A stretch of DNA of 64,000 nucleotides from Rhizoclosmatium globosum (taxonomy: Eukaryota; Chytridiomycota; Chytridiomycetes; Chytridiales; Chytriomycetaceae): contig MCGO01000093.1 of NCBI GenBank assembly GCA_002104985.1, forward strand, positions 95,825-159,824. The letters are read 5' to 3'. The position numbers and the translations under genes were made by a program. Shown piece after piece: positions 59,947-64,000 of this stretch (within the stretch, counting starts at the first letter, position 1; each line of letters begins with the position of its first letter). The notes beneath the pieces were generated by a model. The model saw only the letters and a list, made by a program, of their open reading frames with translations, did not search any database and was not told where the DNA came from.

Positions 59947-62766
59947 ATGCCAAAAGCCCCGGACGACTTTGACACAATTGGTACTGTATATCATGCTATA
60001 CTAACATGGTACTGACGTCCATGTGATAGATTGGGTTCAAGATGTTTTGGCAGACCACAAGAGACGAAGGGACTTGCGAGAGTCCCCTCCATCCTCAGCT
60101 GTCGAAGGGGCATTTGAATCCATGCAATCATGGATCCTACTGCTGATACTGGGTAATAAATGAGGCTTTGTATGTCGCAGTACAGCTAATTGGGTTGTTC
60201 ATAGGTGTTTCCTTGGGGCTCACTGCAGCTTTCATTGACATTGTATGTCATTTTCTAACCATTCTTGGCATATTTCTTACATGAGTGGGCCACTAGATTG
60301 CAGCGTGGCTTGTGGACGTGAGGCTGGGGCATTGTGAATCGGAGTTCTATCTCTCAAAGGCGATCTGCTGCACGGTAATACCGTTATTTCCTTTATAACT
60401 ACGCTGATACGCTATTGTGTTCCGACTTTAGGGCTATCGAGAAGGTACCTCTCTGGAAGTCATCCATGTGCTCAACTCAACAACCTTTTCATCAGACGAA
60501 TGTCCACGTTGGATACCTTGGTCAAGTAATTACTTTACAAGCTGGATTGTGTATATTTTCTTTGCGGTAAGCTGTTCAATTTCCCCCTCCTACAACACTA
60601 AACCGCGTCTAGTCAACATTCGCCGCGATAACAGCAACACTCGTGGTCAAAATTGCCCCGAATGCAGCGGGAGGTGGAACGCCTGAAATCAAAACTATCC
60701 TTGGAGGCTTTTCAACAACCGACTTTCTGGACTTTAAAACATTCCTCATCAAAGCTCTGACGTTGCCGTTGACGGTAGCCAGTGGGCTCGCTGTTGGAAA
60801 AGAAGGTCCGATGATCCATGTTGCGAGTAGTTTGGCAGGAGTTTTGCCGGAATTCTTTCCAAAGTATAAACACAATGAAGGACGGAAACGCGAAATCATT
60901 GCTAGTAAGTTCTTTTCCATAGTATTCCCAAGTTTTACGCGTGTTCTTTTTAGTTGCTGCTGCTAGTGGAGTCGCTGTGGCGTTCGGAGGTACTTTGGAG
61001 ACACTTGTTTTTGTGACCTGACTTCAATTTATGATACCAGCTCCAATTGGTGGAACTCTATTTTCTCTTGAAGAGCTATCATCATTCTTTCCTTCAAAGA
61101 CAATGCTTCGAAGTTTCTTTTGTGCCTTGGTTGCGTGTGTCACACTTCAATTCGTGGATCCATATCGCGGAAAACGTGTCCTGTTTGAGGTCACTTTCAG
61201 CCGAAATTGGCTCATGATTGAAATTATCGGATTTCTGCTTCTTGGAATATTTGGTGTAGGTTTCTCAATTCGTTGTAAACCACATTTGACTTCTCCAAAA
61301 GGGCCTTTCTGGAGCCTTTGTGATTAAAATCTCTCAAGTCGTGGGAGGAATTCGCAAGAAGCATTGGATAACAAAGCACCCTATTCTGGAGGTTATCTTA
61401 ATGACTATTTTAACTGGCCTTATTTGTTTCTCGAACCCTTTGACGAGGTACATGATTTATTTTACGGTATTAGACTCATTTTCTCTCATAGGATTGATGG
61501 AAGTGAGTTGTTGGAACACTTGTTCCAAGAATGTGAGGAATCAAAGTTTGACTATCTCTGCAAGTGAGTTTTGCGTCGAATATTTTCTGTTTCTCATCGG
61601 TATAATGTTAGTCCTGATGCGAGAGGTACCACTGTGATTTTGCTTTTTATAGCTTTGTGTGTCAGACTCAGTCTTACGGTTGTGTCTTTGGGTTTGAAAG
61701 TTCCAGGTGAGCACCTACTTCGTCCAACGTCGGCACTGATTCTTTGAGACTAATAACAATAGTCACAGCTGGTATTTTTATCCCGTCCATGCTTTGGGGA
61801 GGATTATTTGGACGATTGGTTGGAGTTGGAATGGAGACGTTTCAAAAGTTTGTCTCAATAATTTTTTGGTTGTTTGTTAACGACTTTCACAGGTCGTGGC
61901 CACATTTATCTGTATTTTCATCATGTGTCCCAGATAAACCCTGTGTGACTCCTGGAATGTATGCTGTTTTGGGAGCGATTGGCGCTTTGGGAGGAGTCAC
62001 GCGTCTGACTCTGGCTTTAACCGTCATTATGTTCGAACTCACTGGAACGCTCAACTATATTGTGCCATGTATGATTGTATTGATGGTTGCGAAATTAGTG
62101 GGAGATGCGTTTGGAAAGGGAGGAATGACAGACCAGGCTATTCATGCACTGCATTATCCGTTCTTGGAAATCGCTGAAGACTTACCGCTTGGAATTGTTG
62201 GACGTCCGATTCAAGACGCAATGACTCCATTCAGCCAGCTTGTTGTCCTAAAAAAGACTTTATTGACGATGGACGAAGCCGAGCATATTGTAAGCGAAAA
62301 CACTGGGTTTCGTGGATATCCAGTCGTTCGAAGTCAACGAGGACGAGAGTTTATGGGATTCGTCAATTTGTCTGATATCATTCAAGCAATCAACGACGCG
62401 AGAAATGAAGGATATGATGGCTCTGATACTCATGAAGAAAACCGCTCAAGTATAGACGGTCGAAATATGGCGATGCATCGAATGTCTGATTTGATGGTGG
62501 ACCTAACACCGTACATCAATCGAACGCCACTTTCGGTTCATCCCAAACTGCAGTTGGAAGTTGTGATTGAAATGTTCAAGAAGCTTGGGCCTCGATACGT
62601 CGTCATATTGCATAACGGCAGACTGGAAGGACTCATAACGAAGAAGGATATCTTGAAGGCTGTTCATGAGTATGAACAACACATGGACACAAGGGGTGAC
62701 ATTGAGGATTACGATGAAATGGGATCAATGATGGGTGATCAAGTATCTCTCATCCAACGTGCATAA
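59947..62766 (+). CDS. CLC chloride channel/transporter, tandem copy 2
   Basis: Thirteen exons (59947-59980, 60030-60152, 60205-60242, 60297-60374, 60432-60566, 60613-60904, 60954-60989, 61041-61255, 61302-61447, 61492-61563, 61612-61706, 61769-61847, 61893-62766) give exactly 739 codons (738 aa). Motifs: GGGTPEIKT, GLAVGKEGPMIHVASSLAG (GKEGPxxH, the canonical form) and AGIFIPSMLWGG, then two CBS domains (QDAMTPFSQLVVLKKT; RLEGLITKKDILKAV). Intron phases match copy 1 almost one for one, proving tandem duplication. Copy 1 has Gln where this copy has His after GKEGP, so selectivity or gating may differ. Probable vacuolar or Golgi membrane protein. Confidence 0.93.
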
Positions 62767-62875
62767 TAAACAATTCGATGTAATTACTTATATTATAGCA
62801 GTGACCGCTTGCCCACATAGTCGTTTCGTCGCTTCATATCTTATACTTGTTTAGTACAGAATAAACTTTCTGTGA

Positions 62876-64000
62876 ATGACAACGAACGCAACATCAGCTT
62901 GGCTCGCGCAAGCTGTTGCTAACAAGGTGAGATGAGTGATACTCACATTAGAGGGAATCCTCTCTTAATATCCGTTGCATCTAACTCAACTCGTCACCTT
63001 CACGACCACAACAGTACCACAGTCCCGACGTCGTTCGATCTCACGTTGAAGCTGCATTAACATCATTTTCTGGACTGCGACCTAAGCTCGATAGCTTTAC
63101 GCATGATACCGGTGAATCAGTGGTGTTACTTGCTTTGCAGGGAACACTGCCTGTATCATTCCGCGGCGTCGTCTGTGCGTTCTCTACATCCCATCATCGA
63201 AATATCTCATTATTTGATATTCAGATAATATCCCTGTGGCTGTGTGGATGCCACTGACGTATCCGCGCCATCCACCGATAGCCTTCGTGACTCCGACGGC
63301 TAATATGCTTGTCCGTTCTGGGCGACACGTCGATTTAGCAGGACGAGTGTATCATCCAATGCTGGCGAATTGGCACAATATGCCGTCATCGGTATGAAAG
63401 CTTTGAATGACCAACCACATCAAAATACTGAACCAATCAACCTATACAGGACGTTTCTCTGACAAATTTATTGGCTGCCCTCCAAATGGTTTGCCGTGGA
63501 GCCTCCCGTTTACGCTAAACCAGCAATTCCAAATCAACAACAACCTCCACCTGTTCCATAATCCTCTCGTTCAAAGACAAGCCACATCCTCTCCTCAACC
63601 TGGAGGATATTCTCAGAGCCCTCCAGCGATTCCGCAAAAGTCATTTTCTAGTGGAAATGCTCCTGTGATTCCACCAAAGCCCAATGGCTTCAACCAATCA
63701 CCAAACTCAGCTCCTCAATCCATTAGTCCCCCACCCGTCCCACCGAATCCGTTAATGCAGCAGAATAAGGGTTCCGGCCCTGTTTGTGCAATTCCCATCG
63801 TCAACACCACCAACAGTTCCAGCACCACCTCCAAAAACCTTAGCGTCGTCACAAAATTCGGCACAATCTCGGCCAATGAATATTCCGTCTGCTCAATATC
63901 AATATCAGCAGCCAATCGCTACATCTGCAAACACGGCAAACTTTCTCGCTTCTCTCCCACGAGATTCGTCTCCTTCCCCAGCACTCCGACAATATCAACA
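62876..64000 (+). CDS. VPS23: ESCRT-I subunit Tsg101/Vps23 (3' end off the window; apparent indels)
   Basis: Exons 62876-62926, 63015-63174, 63225-63391 and 63450 onward, phases consistent through exon 3. The UEV domain is recognisable: YHSPDVVRSHVEAAL, FTHDTGESVVLLALQGTLPVSFRG, YNIPVAVWMPLTYPRHPPIAFV, AGRVYHPMLANWH and the end-of-domain EPPVYAKP block. It binds PTAP-type motifs and ubiquitin on endosomes. After the UEV the Pro-rich linker is split between frames near 63491, 63556 and 63780, so the sequence as given would stop early. The coiled-coil and steadiness-box region would lie beyond the right edge. Confidence 0.82.

Overview
The window looks like gene-dense nuclear DNA of a flagellated early-diverging fungus, most likely a chytrid. 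About two dozen protein-coding genes lie on both strands, nearly all split by short introns (mostly 35-70 nt) with GT..AG ends and CTRAY-like branch points. Gene content is fungal and eukaryotic: PKA, Not4, Swc4, Nab2, Dre2, cytosolic Hsp70 and uL14. An ERICH3-like protein and a Frizzled-like receptor suggest a zoosporic lineage rather than a yeast or mould. The species assignment is inference.

Layout. 1-6.2 kb: poly-Q C2H2 zinc-finger factor (runs off the left edge), Dre2, NMN adenylyltransferase, and a divergent coiled-coil protein. 6.2-7.6 kb: gene-poor. 7.6-9 kb: bZIP factor. 9.1-9.95 kb: G-run hairpin and a TTGTTGAA minisatellite with a 77-78 bp higher-order unit. 10.1-15.7 kb, minus strand: protein with RPxTA repeats, Swc4/DMAP1, and two tandem hotdog thioesterases. 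15.9-19.1 kb: large low-complexity protein. 19.2-27 kb, minus strand: secreted beta-propeller lectin-like protein, Hsp70, uL14, CHY/RING ubiquitin ligase. 27-37 kb, minus strand: ERICH3-like protein, small Hsp20, two RRM proteins, Frizzled-like receptor. 37.3-45.2 kb: Nab2-like CCCH protein and two paralogous type II membrane glycosyltransferase-like genes flanking a WRN/RNase D-type exonuclease. 45.3-54.8 kb, minus strand: Not4 and a SNF2/RING (Rad5-like) ATPase. 55-62.8 kb, plus strand: PKA catalytic subunit and two tandem CLC channels. 62.9 kb to the right edge: Tsg101/Vps23.

Many genes rebuild into exact multiples of three over up to 13 exons, so the exon models given are well constrained. 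About ten others need one or more single-base corrections, nearly always one missing base and often at a homopolymer. Paralogues and invariant motifs support this at several sites. The simplest reading is uncorrected long-read assembly deletions, with pseudogenes or programmed frameshifting as less likely alternatives.

Most genes are housekeeping: RNA decay and polyadenylation (Not4, Nab2), chromatin and repair (Swc4, SNF2/RING), chaperones, NAD synthesis, Fe-S assembly, cAMP signalling, chloride transport and endosomal sorting. I see no prokaryote-style operon, CRISPR array or intact transposon. The biologically most interesting item is the complete Frizzled-type receptor, with ten CRD cysteines and a KTxxxW motif after TM7.
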